Positions 36,699 through 49,783 of a stretch of DNA of 64,000 bases are shown one piece after another. The stretch is from Lanius collurio (lineage: Eukaryota; Chordata; Aves; Passeriformes; Laniidae), in contig JACBWW010000017.1 of NCBI GenBank assembly GCA_020086605.1, forward strand, positions 17,342,443 through 17,406,442. The letters run 5' to 3'. A program made the position numbers and the translations under genes. Numbering within the stretch: the first letter of the stretch is position 1; the number at the start of each line of letters is the position of its first letter. The notes under the pieces are model-generated. The model made no database searches. It saw only the letters and a program-made list of their open reading frames with translations, and was not told the DNA's origin.

Positions 36699-37390
36699 AT
36701 CACAGAATGGTTTAAGTTGGCGGGGACCCTGAACATCACATGCTCCAGTGCCTGGCTCAGAGCAGGATTAGCTTCAAACCTCAACCAGGTTGCTTTACTG
36801 TCCAGTTGCATTTTGAGCATCTTCAAGGATGGGAATCCCAGAAGCTTGCTGAATTGCTTGTTCCAGAATTTGTTTTGTTTCTCTGTTAAGATACGTTTCC
36901 ACATGTCAAATTTCTCTTGCTGCAATTTGCATCCATTTCACAGTTCATCACTGGAAAGAGTCAGGCTCCATGTTCTCCACATTCTCCCATGAGTTGGTTG
37001 AACAAGATAGTAAAATCTTTCCTTAGCCTGACCACCTTCAAACTGAACAAATCCAATTCTTTACACATTTATACTCTGGATTTATGCTACCACCCTGTAA
37101 TCTTCTTGATGTCCCTCCTGTGGAATCTCCCATTTGTAATGTTTTTATTGTACAAGAGAACCCAGATCTAGAGACAGCACACCAGACTTGGCCTCACAAG
37201 TTCCAGAAAGAGGGGAATAAACACATTCCTCCGTCTGCTGGGTGTGCTGTTCACAGGCAGCCCAGCACAGGGCTGCTCTTCCCAGCCCCCAGACCCCAGT
37301 GCAGACTTGGGCTCAGCTGCCCCTCCACCAGTACCCACAGCTGGCCCTGGCCTGTGCAGACATCCCAGATGTATGGCAATACAGTGATTT
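36699..37390 (-). mobile_element. CR1 LINE fragment, minus strand
   Basis: The plus strand begins with the reverse complement of a CR1 3' end (cacagaatggtttaagttgg). It continues through 'tccagaatttgttttgtttctctg', 'ccttagcctgaccaccttcaaactgaac' and 'gacagcacaccagacttggcctcacaag'. In minus-strand translation the pieces GFPSLKMLKMQLDS and WLRFEANPALSQALEH are CR1-like. The last 100 bases or so on the right are too diverged to place firmly. The copy is truncated, full of changes and inactive. Confidence 0.88.
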
Positions 37391-40109
37391 GTGAACTAGC
37401 TGAGGTACCAGAGAGATGATCTGCCTTTTGAGTAAAGTTTGCTGTGGTTAAATTTGATAAAGAGCATACAAGATGTTAGTAGTACCTCTTCCACCAAACA
37501 TGGTGAGATGTGCAGTGTACTTCAAAACTTTCTGTTTAGTGATTTAGGATTAAATGGAAGCCTGCTTTACTAAGACAGACAAGAATTAACTACAGCTTGG
37601 AGGGGGTTTAGGTTTATTTGTTAATCCAGGTTCACAGTCTTTTACCAGAGAAATGAACATACAAATGAGAAAAAAGCAAACAGAAAGGAGGGATCACATG
37701 AACTACAAAGCTCCTTTCCTTTCTGATTTTCATGACAACATGAAGACACAAGGTAATTTTATCTCTGTTATTCTCCATCACAGAGCAGAATATGGCACAA
37801 GGCAGCAGTGAGGCAGCATCGCCATTGCAGCAGTGGGGCAGCATCTCTGTGACATGATGGGCCCTCTGTGCCACGCCGGCAAGGCTCTGTGTCAAGGTCA
37901 GTGGGTGGCAGGGGACAAGTCTGTGGCTCTCCACTGCTCAAAGGTAGTGTTATTCTGCCAGGCAGGAGACATTTGTTCTTGCAAAATTAAAATAAGAGGA
38001 AGCCTTATCGTCTGAAGAGTGCTGGGGCCAGTTCTGATCCAGAACTGAATGAGATGAGGCTTATGTGTACAGATTGATGCTGCATGACAAGGATCATGAA
38101 TTGCCTGTTAAGGAATCATTAAAATCTCTCCAACTTGGTAGGCAACATTTTTACAATGAGTGGAAAGCAGACCAAGTATTAGACCTGCCTATAATTTCTT
38201 TGAAATTTGCTGTGGTTTTATGGTCTTTTATTTTTAGGTTGGTTTTTTTTTTTTTTCCCATTTTCTTTAGGGAGTCTGTATTTACGTTTCTATAATTGAA
38301 ATGAATGGCAGATGACTAGCTAAATTCATTTAAGAGAGTGTTCCCAGAGACACAGTGTCAATAAACAGAAGAAGGCAGGATTATAATTATCTGTGATCTG
38401 TCTAATAGAATAATAATTTAGTATGGGTAGGCACAGAGGGTCAGCTCTTTAGTTCAAATTAGCATGTCTCCATTGAATTGAATGGATCTCTGACAGACTT
38501 CAGCAGCTTAAGAACTAGCACAGTACTTTCAAGCAAATTGTGATTTCAAATAGACAGCTCACCTTAAAAAGTGTGTTCAGCAGTGGTACACTCAGACTGC
38601 ATCACAGAAGAAGAAATGTCACTCCCTGTAGAGTGATTTGCTACTTCTTTCTGTACAGCAGTCTGGAAGCATGTGTGAACTCATTACGTTGTTGAAAAAG
38701 GAATTAGAGAGTGCCAGAAAGTAAATGCTGGTCTTTGCCATCAGCAAGACATGAAGTGAGGTACAATTTAGTAGAAGGAATTAGTAAAATGGGACTAAAT
38801 GTCTTCTCTCCCATGAATGCAAAGGTATTTTTTTCTGATTCCCAGAACACAACCTGCGTTGATTGGATGACATGACATTAAAACTGCTGACACACTCAGA
38901 GATAGGCTGCTTGTTTACAGAGAATTGAAATTCAGATCCATATTGTCTGAGCAAGGCTGGCTGCAGACAATTTCAAATTGTTTTCCTTTCTCTGAACCAT
39001 TTACCCAACAATGTTTTCCTCCAAGAAGTACTGGCTTCTGCTAATCACACAAAATATGTCTGTGCAGCAAATTCAGAAGCATGTGATGGCTCTGGGTCTT
39101 TGTCATCTCTATGATCCATTAAAAACTTTATGTTTTTACATTTTTTATTTTCAGAAGATAGATCTCTAATAGACTGATCATCTGGAGAGGCCTGTGGGCT
39201 ATGAGCTAGGTTGGATGCTGAAGCCTCATGACTCCACCTCCTGGTTACGGGGAACTGAATAGAAAATCCCTCTCTAATGTTGCTGTGGTCAGACAAGAAG
39301 CAAAGATTGGTGGTTGAAGGCATTGCAGATAGTTTGGAGAGAAACTCCCGAGCTATGGCTCTCAGTGTTGTACTGATTTGTTCTCAAGTTATGCTTGGTT
39401 ATTGTTAATCACAGTCCTATGTTACTCAAAGGAGACAGGCTTGAAAAGACAGCAATCATTTTGAAATAGGTTCAAAATAAATGAGCAGGCTTAGAAACTT
39501 CCTAGTTGTCCATTTCCTGTAAATTATGGAAATGGAAGATAGTTCTGAGACAGTATGAATTGAAGATTTGTGTGAGTTAAGACTTTTTTTCTTTTGAAAG
39601 CTCCCATACTACTTGTTGCTGTGTGAGATGTGGTAGTTATTTCACCATCCCAACAAACACAACTGATTTATGCAAGCACAGACTCAGAGAAACCCCTAAA
39701 GCATTGCCTCAACATGAAAAGCATGTTGTTTAATTCCTTCTTATTACAATATGTATGAATCTGTGGAGACCATTTATGCTGTGGACTGTGTGCATGGGAC
39801 AGTAAGATGGGATGATACCCTCAGAGAACCGGCCTGTTTGCAAACCACTGCAGAACACAGTGTGGACCAAGAATGGTGTTGCATCACTTAGGATATGATC
39901 TTTTGGAATAAAAGTTTTGTCCTGGAGAGAGACAGAAAAAACTGCTGAGGTCTTTTATGGCCAATGTGCATTTTGTTGTGATGTCTGAAGATGGTGATGG
40001 TTTCTCCCTATCCTGTTAGAAGGCTAAAGCTTACAATGTTTTCTCTTTGCAAGCTAAGTTTATTTCAAAGAAGATCTAAACACTTTAATACATGACAGTT
40101 TCAGGGCAT
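37391..40109. other. non-coding stretch
   Basis: No gene is recognised. A T run lies at 38243-38256. A slightly G+C-richer patch at 37790-37930 contains a loose internal repeat of 'ggcagcat'. The rest is A+T-rich. Confidence 0.6.
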
Positions 40110-40575
40110 GTGAGATCTATAAACTAAGGAGCAGCTCAGAAAAGGTTAATGGGGAATGAATTGGGGCTCTGACACATCCATTTAAAAGATCTAAGGGACA
40201 TCTAATTTTAACAGCAGGCAGAAAGCTCAAAACAAAGGTAATGGGTTTTGTATACTACACAGGTAATCTGTGTGGCCCCTTGAGTCTGGATGCTGAGAAT
40301 ACTAAGAATTTGAATGGCTTTGAAAACATGAGTAGACAAAATTCATCGAAAAGAACCCATCAGTATTAGTTAAATGAAAAGGCAATAGCCCTTGTTCAGA
40401 AGGTCTCTGAGCTACAATGTTTTTTGGAGTCAGGGACTGAACTTGGGGGAAATAGAAGTGCCTGCTTCCCCTGCATTGGTATTCCTCCACTGTTCACCAC
40501 AGACAGGAACAGGAGGCAGTGATCAGCAAACCTATGGTCTGCCTCAGTAACACCAGTCTTGTGTTCTTATGTTGC
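40110..40575 (+). mobile_element. ancient L3/CR1-type LINE with its 3' end
   Basis: The element is diverged but recognisable in order. It has 'ctaagggacatctaatttt', 'ggcagaaagctcaaaacaaa', 'acaggtaatctgtgtggcccc', a 'ttgaatggctttgaaaacatgag' block and 'gtattagttaaatg'. It ends with 'cctatggtctgcctcagta' and 'gttcttatgtt' at 40562-40573. The final 'TGGTCTG(A)CC...GTTCTTATG' is the hallmark end of amniote L3/CR1 elements. All coding capacity is lost. It is far older than the CR1 copies at 25590 and 28802. Confidence 0.75.
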
Positions 40576-42539
40576 ACTGCTTTATTGGACTGGATCTCAA
40601 AACTACTATAAAGACCCTTTGTAACTGAGAATTGCAAAGGGCTGGAGGACCTGAGACCAGTCTCTTGATGGAAATTTGGTTGTCCACTGAAGTGCTACTT
40701 TATGCCATAAGAAGTTACAGTACTGGACTACAATGCATTCATTTTATTTATCTTCACTGAAATCCTAAGATACTTTCGAAGAGTTGGTAACAGCTAAATA
40801 GGGACCTCATAGTTACCCCAGGGCTGTTTCAAGTAAAGATCCCATGACATTAACGTCAGTTTTGAAATTGAGTATCTGTTTGTAAAATCCATCCTCCCTA
40901 CACTCCAAACCGACAAGATAGAGGTGTGTTACAAATATCAGATCAACCTAAACGACTTTGCATTTTCTGAGGTTTGCATATATGCAATTTTGTCAAATGA
41001 AAGCCATAAGGAGCTTGATACAACAAAGGACAGAGTGAGCTCCTTATGCTGTTTGTAGTGGGAGCAGCTAAAGCCTCATGCCTCCTATAAAGGCAGTATG
41101 TTTAAAGAGACTGGGAAAGATGCCCAAGTTCTAGCAATTTTTTACTTGCCAGTGTTAAACAGAAAACAAGTTATTGCCACAGTAAGAAGTCAGACTTTAA
41201 AAATGGTAGAAACATGCATCCTGGACCTGTTATATATACATCTATTCATCAGTCTCTACAGGAGAAGAAAGCATATTATAATGTGATTACCCACAGTGAG
41301 GAACTGCTGGAGTGCTAATAGCAATCTGTCCTCTTGAGCTTGCAGAGCTCTCCACTGCAGCCTGGAGACTCTTCTCACTTTGAATTCAAGCTTATTGTCT
41401 CAAACAGAAGCTATGTTGCAAAGAACTAAAAGATATTTTAATAAAATGGTCCAGACTAAATTGCTGACTACAGGACAATTCTGCAGTTTCACAACAGGAA
41501 TTGGAGGGTTCCTGCTGCCTTCTTAACTGCATGATAAATTGCAAGCCTCTTGCTTCTGTGCCACAGGCTCAGAGAGCATTGTGTGATCACCATTGCTCTT
41601 CTGATTTACTTTTCATGCCTACTGGTACCCATATAAAAATATCTGTGTTTATGCTGAGGCTCTCTCAACTTTTCTCATTGGTTATATAGTGGAAAAATCA
41701 GGTTGGCAGCTAATGTAAACATATCTCCTGGATGTAATGTTAATTACATTTTAATTCTCTGTGTCCCTCTGTCACGTCAGTTTGTGCACTTGCTATGAGG
41801 CTATTAACCCATCGTCAGGGCTCTGGACATCAGTTTACTCAGGGGTGCACAAGGCCAGGTCCTGCAATTTTATGCAGAGAGCAATACCAAAATCTGTTTT
41901 CACACAGAGTTTGCAGACTATTTTGGAAAGCAGCACAAGGTGTATGTACCTGTTCTACTGTTGTCTTTTACGGTTGGAAGCTACCCCTCTATAGGAGTAA
42001 TACATGAAAGTTTGTTTTTACCCAAATCTCTGTGACTAGTGTTTTTCTTTGTAGAGGTCCTCAGGGGCATCAGGGAGCTGGCTTTCACCACTGTTTAGGT
42101 ACAAGTAATTGGTGAAATTTTGTTTGTTTGTGTAACTCACTGAGGACCTTAGCCAAAGTCTACTGAACTTGACAGAAACCTGGTATTGGCTACAAGAAGA
42201 TTCTGTTGCAGTTCAGGAGTGAAGACTTTGCCCTGAACACTGTGAAACCTGACTAGGTCAGATGGGAAAAATGCCATAGTAAGAGAGCAGACGTGAATGT
42301 GTTACTAAAAATGTAGGGGCCTTCATGAGATGCTTTCTGTGCTAGTGAGAAACTGAGCAAGCTAGTCTTCTCCTCAGCCTTGGTCTTGATGGGTTGTAGG
42401 TGTAATCAGTTGGTTTCTGCTCTGCAGTACAGAGACTGAACACATTTGAGCATTAAAAGAAACCCCAGCTAGGACTTCTTTCAGAGATCCACCAAACAGA
42501 CAGTTTTAGATCTTTTTTAGTTTGTGCTTCAGTGGTTCA
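40576..42539. other. A+T-rich non-coding DNA
   Basis: No gene is seen. CCTATAAAGG at about 41088 resembles a TATA box but has no other promoter context. Open frames are short. Confidence 0.6.
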
Positions 42540-42800
42540 GTTAAATGTTTTTAATCAGGATGTCATACTGTATCAAGGGAAAGAACCTTCGGAAATCTAA
42601 GTTTATTATGTCAGCTGTCACTTTTTATTGACTAAACTTGTCAAAAATCCTAGCAATATTTCAGTGTTAAATGCTAACATTTAATATAACATTTAAATGG
42701 GATGCTATTGTTTTCATTTAATTGTGTTGTCAGTGTTCCTTATATTTGCATATTACATTGTACTTAAACAAATCTTTAACAACAATATTTATGTCAGGCT
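42540..42800. promoter_or_regulatory. candidate conserved non-coding enhancer
   Basis: The stretch is A+T-rich and repeat-free, with a POU octamer ATTTGCAT at 42744-42751 followed by ATTA. It also has TTTAATTGTG and several AACATTTAA words. The call rests on motif texture only. Confidence 0.22.
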
Positions 42801-45332
42801 CAGTCTTTCCCATGATTTTGCTTGTGATGAGTGCTAAGCTGAGAAGCCTGCAGTCAGCCCTGCAGTTTGCCCACCACTAACACTTTACCTGTTCTTGTGT
42901 CTGCATCTGTCATCGTACAGCATCAAGCATAGACAAACTACTTTTAAAAAGATTGATTTTGGTATAGGTTATATATATTCTGTATGCAAAAATGTCAGGT
43001 CTACCAAAAGCATCTGCAAGTGCTTTCCCAGATACAGCAAAGATAATCACAGCATAACCTCTAAATTTTGATGGAGCCTTTGGCTCTAACTGCTGCAGTT
43101 AACACAATTATCATTGGGTGAAGTTACCGTATGTGTACATTGGTTAATATTTACACAGTGCTTTGGAGACACAAACTATTGAAGTCCTAAATTGTATTCA
43201 AACCTACAAAAACTTGCTGCTTTAGGACAAGGATTAGAAATAGAGGAAGTGACACAAAACCTCGGTGAGCAAGAGTGTAGTTCAAAGCTGATCTTCTAGT
43301 GTGACAGACAGGGTTCTGCATTATTGAAAAACCCAGAAACACCTTACAATTAGCTGACCATTATGAAGCACTGTAATGTCTAAGTTGTGACATGGTTACA
43401 AGGAAAGGACATACAATGACACTGAACAACTGAATCAAAATAACAGTCCTAAAATAGTAAATATTGCAATGAATTATTAAAGTTGCTTATTTTAACATTT
43501 TATTTACTGAATTTTGCATTATTAAAATTACAAATCATCAACTCACATTGTGCTGTCATTGAATCTGGCCTCCCTGAGATTTGCTTTGTTCCCATTCAGT
43601 CTATCCAGTTGGTTAATATCAGCTTGGCTCCTGAGTCATTACACCCTTATGATTCACGCCACTGACTCCTTGTTGCCCATTCTGTCTCATTTGAATTTTC
43701 TTGGCTGTGCCAGGTAAGCTTTGCAAAGCTCCAGCACACCATGAATCTCTCATCATGTGTTTTCCCATGTGCAACACCTCTTGTCCTCCACGCCCCAGGG
43801 TAATAAGCTACTACTTTCTTTAACTTAATTTTATCCCTGGCACTCATCTTTCTTGCAGTACTCAAATGAAAAAAAAAATTAAATTGCTGGGTAAAATGAA
43901 ATCCCTCATGAGATGCCCAGCATATGCCAGCTTTCCTGTGATTGTTTTCATACTGTATAAATTTTCATATATTTTTGCTAAATATATAGGATGGTTTCAT
44001 GTACGGGTCAATCAATGGATTCTTTAGCATGGTAACAAGGAAAGACTACTCCTGTGGCATGCCCCAAAAGGACCAAGGCTTTGAGATTAAATTCCCTACA
44101 GGGAAGGAAGGAATCTGTAATGCTAAAAAAAGGAACACATCAAATAGAAAACTTTAGACAGAGTGAAAGCACAAAGGTATAGAAACAGCTCTACCTATAC
44201 TCTTCTGTGTTGCTGAGAAAAGCCTGGATCTCTCTGTCCCATCCAAGGAAATAATGCTGGCCCAGCTGCAGAACAACATCCCAGTCTGTTCCTGTTTGTG
44301 TGTCTCTCCTCCTCCATGTCTCCTCCGATGACCACCTATAGCCCTTCATGGAAAACATGAGGTAATACAAACACAAAAAAGAAGAATGCCCCATCATGAT
44401 TTAAAGAGACTGTGAGGAGGCTGGTCTCATTGACAATTCTTATATCATCTTCAACATCATTTCTGTTCTTCTTTGAGGTCAGAGAACCATGAGAAGGCTG
44501 ATTCCTTCTGGGCAAAGCCGCAGCGCAGGTAATCCCAGCAAGAACAGCATAAAGCAGGGTCTGTCTTCTCTTGTAGCTTGGATGCTTTATGCTCAAAACT
44601 ACCTATTTATAACCTTTCTCATATGAATGCTAAAATGGTATCTGCCATTTTTAAAACAACATTTATCTGTTCTGGTGAAATCATTTTATTTTTGAAACTA
44701 CCTACCTTGTGCATGTAGTCATACTGCTGGCAATGACAGATGAGCTTTGACTCAAGTCCCACTAGAAGCAGTGTTTTGCCATTACACCTCATTTGCCTTT
44801 TTCTCTTTGAAACTTCTCCTGATAGATAAACTTTTGAATATTTTCAAAATATCATTTAAGTGGCATGTAAATTTTGAGACTCTCAGTGATACCTGCCTAA
44901 TGTCTGAATGGGGATGCTAAGTCAGCTGTATCTAAGCATGGTGCTCACTGCCCTCTGGGTGGGAGGAGAGACTGCCCTGCCCATCAGACAGGGTAAGGCA
45001 TGTGTTCAGCTTTAATTATGAATGGATGGTTGACAAGTGACCCTGTTAAATCTGCTCCCCATCACTACATGAGTCTGAGCTTTTCACCTTGCTCCAGGGA
45101 GATGCAGGCAGTGCTGGCCAAGGAGTGGAGTGGGAGCTGCACCTTGGTCTCCTACAGGTATTTAAAATCCAGGCTTAATCACCTGGAGAAGAGATATGAA
45201 AGTGGGATGTGATTGCTGTCCTCAGCTACCTGCCGGGGTTAGAGAGAGGGGAGTTAGAATCCTCACAGAGCTGAGCACTGGAAGGAAACCTTGCCATGTT
45301 GCAGCGAGAGAAATTCAGATTCAGACAATAAT
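42801..45332. other. non-coding stretch
   Basis: No gene is recognised. A roughly 120-base segment from 43590 to the donor CAG|GTAAGC near 43710 has an acceptor-like CCCATTCAG and one open frame. The implied peptide is mostly hydrophobic and unassigned. About 44940-45330 is moderately G+C-rich and may be an unrecognised old repeat. Confidence 0.5.
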
Positions 45333-45500
45333 TTAGGATGGAAAAGACGCCTAAGATCATCTTGTCCAGCTATAAACATAACATTGCCAAGTTCACCACT
45401 AAACCATGTCCTTAAGTGTCTTTTAAATACCTCCAGGGATGGTGTCTCAGTCACTTCCCCATGGCAGCTTGTTTCAGTGCTTGAATTTGATTCTCCAATT
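45333..45500 (-). mobile_element. short CR1 LINE 3' fragment, minus strand
   Basis: The plus strand reads 'ggatggaaaagacgcctaagatcat', 'gtccagctataaacataac', 'caagttcaccactaaaccatgtcc' and 'aatacctccagggatggtg'. These are the reverse complement of a CR1 3' region. On the minus strand the piece PSLEVFKRHL is visible. Only about 170 bases remain, so it is heavily 5'-truncated or eroded. Confidence 0.85.
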
Positions 45501-47631
45501 TTGACTGTACAAGAGGTTGGGTGGATCATGCCATAAGTGTGTTTTGGGCATCACGCCTTCCTCTCCACTGACCCTGCAGGGAGCTGGAGTGAGGAGCTCA
45601 TCTGGAGGTGGTTGCCCTGCAAACACCAGCTGTACCAGAGGACCTCCTTGTCTACTCTGTTTGGAATCACCCATCTGTTCGCCCTTTGGTCCTTTAAGAT
45701 AAAGTCCTTTAAAATAATTGCCTCCTCAGTAGTCACTGAACTCTTTTTAAGGACAGATAAAGTGCAATCCATGCATTCTGGCTTATTGTGATAAATGGGC
45801 ATGCATTTGATATACAGCAAATGTTTCTGTATGTATTTTTCCTTTTCCTAAAACTGCCATTGCTTTTCTTGGGCTTAAACTGTCTTTGTCATTAAAAGTA
45901 AATTTAGGGGATCAAGTAATCATTCCCAGAATATTTCCATTTCAGTCTAGTGATAGGGAGAAGCAACCCCTGAGGTAGAGTGCAAGTTAATACTGCTGTC
46001 AATTTTTTCAAGTTTCCCCATAGAATTATTTATGCTTCCACATGAAAGATTCCCTGGAATTTAAATCAAAACAATATCAGTGCATATTTCCTTCTTTGGT
46101 CCAGCTATCTGTTCCAGAGCAGTATGATTATGTGGAAAACCGCAGATACTTTTCCAAATGTAATACCTTGCTCTGACCAAGGCTTCTCGTATCTGACAGT
46201 AATAGGAAGAGGACATGCAGGTGCTGGCCTCTGCATCATACTCCATTAACTTGGCACAGTCTTATTTTGGTAGGATTTCACTCTTGCTGGGATTCTTGCA
46301 AAATCTGTCAACATAGACCTCTGCTCAGCGCTGAATAAGCTTTTTTTACTGTTTGGGCTAGAAGTGAGTCAAAAAGCTCTATGTTCACCTTTCGGCCAAA
46401 AGGCAATGCTAGAGTTTTCATGTGCAGAAATCATTTGGAATCTTAACATTTTCAGAACCATGTAGAAAAAAAAATTTAAATCCCATAGATACTGAAGAAC
46501 ATGTGAAATACAGTTTATGTGAGTGTGCCAAAGACTTCTGTCCAAGTTGGAACAAGGGGATGCCTTCTGATCCTTTTGTTTCCAAAGTAATTTTTTTTTT
46601 TTTTTTTTTTTGCACAGCCTCAACCTGTCCTCTAGACAGAATGTAAATCCAAGAAAGTTCTCTTTGTAGTATTTGGAATTAAGTACTGCACAGAGATTTT
46701 GTTAACATCTGTCTGCCTCAGTTTAGGGAACAGAAACTGATTCATCTGAGGAAGCTGCTGGCAACTGACATGCAGAAAAGCTGAATCACAGCCAGCACCA
46801 GAATCATAAAAATGCACTGTTTTGTCCAAAGGGAAGAATTTTGTCATTAGCCATGCCAAAACCTGCCTTCGTTGACAGAAATGGATGAGAGAGCGTTACC
46901 TTATCTCAACATCCAGTTTACCAGGTCACACACTGGCAGAGTCCTGGTGGCATCCATGATCTTGCAGAGGTGACAAAGCCAAGCTTGTTCCTAGCTCAGG
47001 AGAAGCTGCTCTGTATGTTTGTATTTGAAAATGGGTTATGTGGCCAGGCAACAGGCAGCCCTTGCAGGGAAGCCCCTCTAGGATGCCACTTTGTTCTCTT
47101 CTTCATCCCCTTTTGGGAAGGCTCTGTTGTGAAGGGGGTGATGTCTGGAGACAGCAGGAACCACTAATACTGTGGCTGCTCACCAGCCTCACACTGGTTC
47201 CCTCAGTGAAGTCATCCCTAAATAAATGGGTTGCCACCTCAAAAAACCCATCAGGTGGGAAATACATCATCAGGAACAGGAGATGTCAGGCCTGCCCAAA
47301 CTCTCTGTTGCTGAGGATGGGAGTTTTGGGGAGCAATACTTTCAAGGAGAAGGCTGATGGAAAGTATTTCTCTCTTCTGCAACAGAACAGTCATTAGAGA
47401 AATTGCTGGAGATGGCACAGCCTGGGATTTTGCAAAACATACATTTCTTCTGAACATTTCTAGATTATTTTAAGAGTTTTCCTTCCTGACATATTGCTTC
47501 TGAGGCCTTACTAAGGAGCAGTTCAAATACTGAAATAAGAAAAAGTGAAGGAAAAGTCATGTCTCTCCTAACTTTTTGTGCTTTGTCATCTTGGAAGGTG
47601 CCTTGAGTGCTTTTTTTTTCCTCTCTGCAAG
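45501..47631. other. non-coding stretch with a long T run
   Basis: No gene is recognised. A run of 21 T lies at 46591-46611. It is followed by GCACAG, so it resembles a splice acceptor tract, but no donor is evident in range. On the minus strand no AATAAA precedes the A tract, so it is not retrocopy-like. Confidence 0.6.
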
Positions 47632-47732
47632 TTGTTTATACCTCCTGGGAGAGACTCTTAACAGAGGAAAAACAATTAGATGGCTCTAGGAATGTCATCA
47701 GGAAAATACTGCCTTCTCTTGACTCCCTGAGA
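47632..47732 (+). other. candidate 101-nt exon, plus strand
   Basis: A long tract of T and C ends in CTCTGCAAG and is followed by 101 bases and the strong donor AGA|GTAAGT. Only one of three frames is open (two bases in, 33 codons, ending on a codon boundary). It reads V-Y-T-S-W-E-R-L-L-T-E-E-K-Q-L-D-G-S and so on, a charged helix-like peptide. I cannot assign it to a protein. The acceptor is AAG, weaker than CAG. It has no partner exon nearby. Confidence 0.28.
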
Positions 47733-49783
47733 GTAAGTGTGCAGCTGAGCCTGCTAATGTGGACAGATGCTTGTACAGTACCTTTAGCACATGTGATAAA
47801 AAATGAAAGACTGCAGAAATTCAACAGCCCAAACTTCTATTCAAGCAAAGGCATTTGGTATATACAATTGCACAGTTATAAGAAATTTATAACTGATAGG
47901 CAAATAGGTTAAGCTGAGAAATAAAAAAGCAATGTTCATAATACAAGTAACATCAGGCTATCTAAAGAGAAGTTACTCTTTCTCATTTCAGCTGATTACA
48001 TATGCTTTTGTTTCTTTATTACATCACTGGTATCCAAAAGGGCAAATATTAAGGCTCTTTCCAAGTGTTTTAAAGAAAATTTGAAGACAACAGGGGCTTT
48101 AGGAACATATCAGCCTGTGTGGTAAGGATGGGTTCACAATGATCCATTGAGTATTTATTTTAGCAACAAAGGTTGAGGAGACAGAATTATGCACCTCTGC
48201 TCATGTATTTAACAGTTCATTAGATTGTACATCAAAGGGATCTCAGGCTGTTTGCATATTCCTTTTTTTATGTTCTCTAAGAAATAATCTAAGGATTTGA
48301 GGAAGGACTGCAGTAATTCATTGTGCTTTAAATTTTTGAAAATGGAAAACTGATGTTTATATGAGAAAGCTGGTTTTTACTGTTGTTACACATATCAGTA
48401 AAGTTTAGTGTTGTAATGAATTGCCATGTACTTCTGGAAACATTTTTAGGAGACGTCTTATATCCCAGGACATCCTGCATCAACAGAATTTCTTAACCTG
48501 CATTATGCTTCCATTTTGCATTGCTGATTTAATTTGATATAAAGCCAGAGATTCAATGGCTGACATCAAACATTGACCTCATTGAAGATGTCCTGAAGGT
48601 ATTATGGTGAATAAAAGAAACATTCTTTATTAAATTATACTCCCTATATATTCCATATAGGCAGGTGTGAAGAACATGAAAAAATTTGTACTAATATCTT
48701 ATCTATCCAATTTTTTTAGAAGCTCTAAAAAAAAATAAGAAGAAAACTCAAATCTGTATTCCTTTTTTCCCAAGCATTTCAGGTAGGTTATTGTAATAGA
48801 AGTTTCATTATGCTGTCTCATAGTGCTAAAATAGCAGCACTGCCCAAATATGCTACCAAATATGTGTTGGCATATATTAGGAGAGGGACAAAATATGTTC
48901 TTAAATTGTTGTAGCTGAATCACTGAGCCAGAGCTGGGGTAAGGCATGGAGGTCTTGCAGTGTACTGGGTGCCTCCTCAAAAGGTGGTACGTAGGGGAAG
49001 GCCATGAGCACAGTGCAGGTCATGCCCAGCAGCTTGCAGGATAAATCCTCTTTGAAATGGATTGACCATCTCTAGATGGTTTCAATTATTTTATCAAAAA
49101 CTTCCCAAATAAAATGGTTCCCAAAGAAACCTCGTGTTTTTACAGAGTTGAGAAATGGTACATTTCTGCTCTAATGAGGAAAATATAAATAAATAGAAAG
49201 GACACAGTGTAAAGTGAAGGGTCAAATGCAAGCTGCTCAAAAATATCTTGCCAAAAAGTAGGACCAGACACACAGCTGCTGAAAATTACTGACTTCCCTG
49301 TTTAATGATCTGAAATTCACTTGTTGCAAAGTGCTCTGTGACATCTTCCTAAAGGATGCTGTGTGTCAGTATTGTGCAGTAACTAAATGGTTTTGTGCAA
49401 TAAGGAATGAATACGTAGGGTTGTGTTCCTGCAAAAGATTAGCCTTTGATGATAATTTCATAAATGAGCCATTAAGGCCATGACTGAGAAGATCTGTAAA
49501 ATCATATAGAGAGGAACTATGATCAGGCAATGGAAGCAACTGTCCTGAGGGCAAGTAGTGATCTTACAAAAATCAATGTAAGCACACAAAAATTTGGCAC
49601 TTTAATCCAAAACTACACTTTGACCTCTGTCTTCCATGGTTTTTATCAAGATTATTTCAGAAAACATTAACCTATAGGTGGCATTCAAGGATAGCAAATT
49701 GCTCCAATTTTCACACAGGTGTAGTGCTGCCACACTTGGTCACACAGGAATGTTATGAAGGTGCTAATTTTTTCCTAAGTGAG
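47733..49783. other. A+T-rich non-coding DNA
   Basis: No gene, repeat or strong motif is recognised. The sequence is A+T-rich and repeat-free through most of its length. Confidence 0.6.

Noticed and set aside
41080..41100. TATA-box-like CCTATAAAGG
   Set aside because: There is no CpG richness, initiator or open frame downstream; A+T-rich DNA gives such words by chance.
43590..43715. 120-base segment ending at CAG|GTAAGC
   Set aside because: One frame is open, but the peptide is mostly hydrophobic and the acceptor is ordinary; too weak to list as an exon candidate.
46591..46611. 21-base T run considered as a retrocopy poly(A) tail on the minus strand
   Set aside because: No AATAAA lies within the usual distance on the minus strand; treated as a simple homopolymer.
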